From an uncultured Lachnospiraceae bacterium (GTDB lineage: Bacteria; Bacillota; Clostridia; Lachnospirales; Lachnospiraceae): a stretch of 64,000 nucleotides of DNA. Shown here piece after piece: positions 62,494-64,000 of the stretch (its first letter is position 1; the number at the start of each line of letters is the position of its first letter). The position numbers and the translations under genes are program-made. The notes below the pieces were generated by a model. It worked only from the letters and a program-made list of their open reading frames with translations, did no database searches and was not told the DNA's origin. The stretch is from assembly GCA_910583965.1 (NCBI GenBank), contig CAJUAE010000003.1, positions 1 through 64,000 of the forward strand. The letters are read 5' to 3'.

Positions 62494-62627
62494 GGGTTGA
62501 AAACATCTAAAATAATGTTTATAATAGAAAATGTTACCAATAATTAGTTTTTGGTAAGTTAATAAGTGTTGTACTAAGGATATTTTAATGCAATTGTATG
62601 ATTTTGAAAGGAGAAGGAGGTGAGAGT

Positions 62628-63017
62628 GTGCATAGAATAGGTGGGGTTCTATTTGGTGTTTTATGCATTGGTATGTTTGGTAGTTTATTAGTAGCTTGCA
62701 ATGGAAGACAAAAATTGGATGAGAGTTCTCTCCAGCAAGTACCACAGTTTATTGAGACGGAAGATTCTACTGAGGAGAGGATGAATGTGACAGAATTGAT
62801 TGCGTTGGCGGAGGACCAAACGGAGGCAGAAAAAATAGCAGAGCTTTACGAAATAGAGTTGTCTTCGTTTTCAGATGGCATAGCAGTATATACAACTGAC
62901 AAGGATCCACAGGAACTAATGGAATTGGGGGATAACAATGGATATCCTGCGCTGACAGTGAACAGTAATCATTATCAGCTAAAAAAAATTAGCGAAGTTA
63001 CTGATACCAATCAATAA
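62628..63017 (+). CDS. Small lipoprotein resembling a subtilase pro-region
   Basis: 129 residues from GTG 62628, which has AAGGAGG seven bases upstream. Lipoprotein signal ending at C24 (SLLVAC). The remaining domain reads ALAEDQTEAEKIAELYEIEL then FSDGIAVYTT; this lines up with YLTDSREDAQEVAEAFGGTL then FGDGVAVIKL in the next gene, matching at the A-x-x-(I/V)-A-E and F-x-D-G-(I/V)-A-V positions. It may be a free-standing pro-peptide/inhibitor of that protein or a chaperone for it. No known named family recognised. Confidence 0.7.
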   Translation: MHRIGGVLFGVLCIGMFGSLLVACNGRQKLDESSLQQVPQFIETEDSTEERMNVTELIALAEDQTEAEKIAELYEIELSSFSDGIAVYTTDKDPQELMELGDNNGYPALTVNSNHYQLKKISEVTDTNQ

Positions 63018-63078
63018 TGAACATTGGGGAATTGTAGAAAAGATTCAGAAATTTTGAAAAAGGGTGATGGAGATGAAA

Positions 63079-64000
63079 ATGAGATTTAAGAAAACAAAGA
63101 TAGTTTCTGCCATGTTAGTTGCAACTATGTTCTTAAATACAACAGGAATTACTGCTTTGGCGGAATCGAACGTCACAGAATTGGAGACGGAAACAAATGT
63201 TGAAATGACAACAATGGACAATACGGAATTAGAAGATGAGACAGGTACAGATATTACAAATGCAGAGAGTTCAGACACTGAAGAACATTTGACAGAATCG
63301 GATATTTTTGAGGAAATATTAACTGAATTAATTAGTTCTGAAGATGAGACAACAGAGGCTGTCTCAACAGAAATCGAAGAAATAACTACAGAAACCGTTT
63401 CTTCCGAGATCGCCTCAACAGAAATGGTATCGATGGAGGAAGAAACAACAGAAACAAACACAACTGAAAAAAATTCTGTTGAAGACACATCGACAGAAGA
63501 AACAACAACGGAAAGTAGTTCGACAGAAGAATTGACCATAGAGGAGACAGAAGAAGATTCTATTTCAAGTGAAATAGAAACAGTTTCGACAGAAGAGATG
63601 ACCACAGAGGAGACAGAAGAGGATTTTATTTCAAGTGAAATAGAAACAGAGATTGCTACTGAGACAACAGAGGAAGAAACTACCGAAGAAATAACCACTG
63701 AAGAAACAACAACAGAAGTGTCAACAGAAAGTACAGATGTGTTATTCCCGGGCCTTTCAGAAAATTATACACTTTCGGCAAAACAGCTAAAAGATAAATC
63801 AACACTTGCGTCCTATGCAGATGAAATATCAGAACTAGAAGAAGAATCCGAACAAACTAATATTTATGCAAAGGGTGAAGTAGTTTATCTGACAGACAGC
63901 AGGGAAGATGCACAAGAAGTTGCAGAAGCCTTTGGCGGTACACTTGAGCGTTTTGGCGATGGTGTAGCTGTGATTAAATTGAGCCAAGAACGGACAGTAA
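63079..64000 (+). CDS. Large secreted protein, probable S8 protease, N-terminal part
   Basis: 307 codons visible, open at the window end. The ATG at 63079 has GGAG six bases upstream (in-frame ATGs at 63067 and 63073 are alternatives). A signal peptide (KIVSAMLVATMFLNTTGITALA) is followed by about 180 residues very rich in Thr, Glu and Ser, including a 22-residue tandem repeat, and then a domain ending GEVVYLTDSREDAQEVAEAFGGTL...FGDGVAVIKL, which resembles the I9-like pro-domain of secreted subtilisin-like proteases. The catalytic domain would lie beyond the window, so the protease call is an inference. Confidence 0.6.
   Translation, partial: MRFKKTKIVSAMLVATMFLNTTGITALAESNVTELETETNVEMTTMDNTELEDETGTDITNAESSDTEEHLTESDIFEEILTELISSEDETTEAVSTEIEEITTETVSSEIASTEMVSMEEETTETNTTEKNSVEDTSTEETTTESSSTEELTIEETEEDSISSEIETVSTEEMTTEETEEDFISSEIETEIATETTEEETTEEITTEETTTEVSTESTDVLFPGLSENYTLSAKQLKDKSTLASYADEISELEEESEQTNIYAKGEVVYLTDSREDAQEVAEAFGGTLERFGDGVAVIKLSQERTV
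63520..63651 (+). repeat. Two tandem 66-bp coding repeats
   Basis: 63520-63585 and 63586-63651 are near-identical and encode 22-residue units of the type STEE(L/M)T(I/T)EETEED. They lie in the Thr/Glu-rich spacer of the last gene and indicate recent duplication. Confidence 0.8.

Noticed and set aside
63045..63698. Minus-strand frame of 217 codons rich in Ser and Val
   Set aside because: It is the mirror of the Thr/Glu-rich repetitive segment of the plus-strand secreted protein, which has a signal peptide and a ribosome binding site.
1..64000. tRNA genes, rRNA genes, CRISPR arrays, prophage or full insertion sequences
   Set aside because: No T-arm-like GGTTCGAATCC blocks, regularly spaced repeats, transposase or integrase motifs were seen on either strand.

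Overview
The window comes from a moderately AT-rich, spore-forming, anaerobic Gram-positive bacterium, most likely a member of the Clostridia close to Lachnospiraceae. Three things support this. There is a complete spoIIIA sporulation operon. There is a clostridial-type rnfCDGEAB ion pump together with a sodium-pumping biotin decarboxylase operon. The housekeeping gene orders are those of Clostridia (dac-scpA-scpB; flavoprotein-cmk-ispH-S1; Asp23-nusB-xseA-xseB-ispA-dxs-tlyA-nadK-argR-recN). The species cannot be named from the sequence alone. No rRNA, tRNA, CRISPR array, transposase or phage gene was recognised.

Layout: 1-6.7 kb holds rpsU, a CmpB-type membrane protein, two D-Ala-D-Ala carboxypeptidases, a membrane metallophosphoesterase, scpA/scpB and a lone HPt protein. 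6.7-12.1 kb is a five-gene operon with both kinds of carboxyltransferase subunit (12S-like and 5S-like), a biotin carrier and the beta and gamma subunits of a sodium pump. 12.3-18.8 kb holds two regulators, a flavoprotein, cmk, ispH, a ribosomal S1-like protein and cheR. 19-21.8 kb holds a polytopic GT-C-like protein and a convergent RNase H-like nuclease. 22.1-27.4 kb is the rnf operon. 27.8-32.4 kb is an accessory patch: two unknown acidic proteins around an exported nuclease, an NSS transporter and an acetyltransferase.

32.7-38.1 kb is spoIIIAA-AH, with a probable sigma-E promoter and a 149-bp inverted-repeat element inserted between spoIIIAC and spoIIIAD. 38.4-50.8 kb runs from prfC and a transglutaminase-like lipoprotein through the Asp23-to-recN block. 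51-57.6 kb holds a miniature soluble chemoreceptor-like protein, a secreted Ig-like protein and an RND efflux pair. 57.7-62.4 kb holds asnA and a csoR-copA copper system whose ATPase ends in a CopZ-like domain with its own ribosome binding site. 62.6-64 kb holds a small lipoprotein that resembles the pro-region of the next gene, a large secreted protein (probably a subtilase) cut off by the window end.

Working together: the decarboxylase operon, the Rnf complex and the NSS symporter point to an economy based on an ion, probably sodium, gradient. The most unusual non-coding content is two families of dispersed hairpin repeats (10566/30134 and 38150/50799) whose copies differ by compensatory changes in their stems, several further inverted-repeat elements placed between genes of ordinary operons, and a TGCACA motif that follows several terminators.
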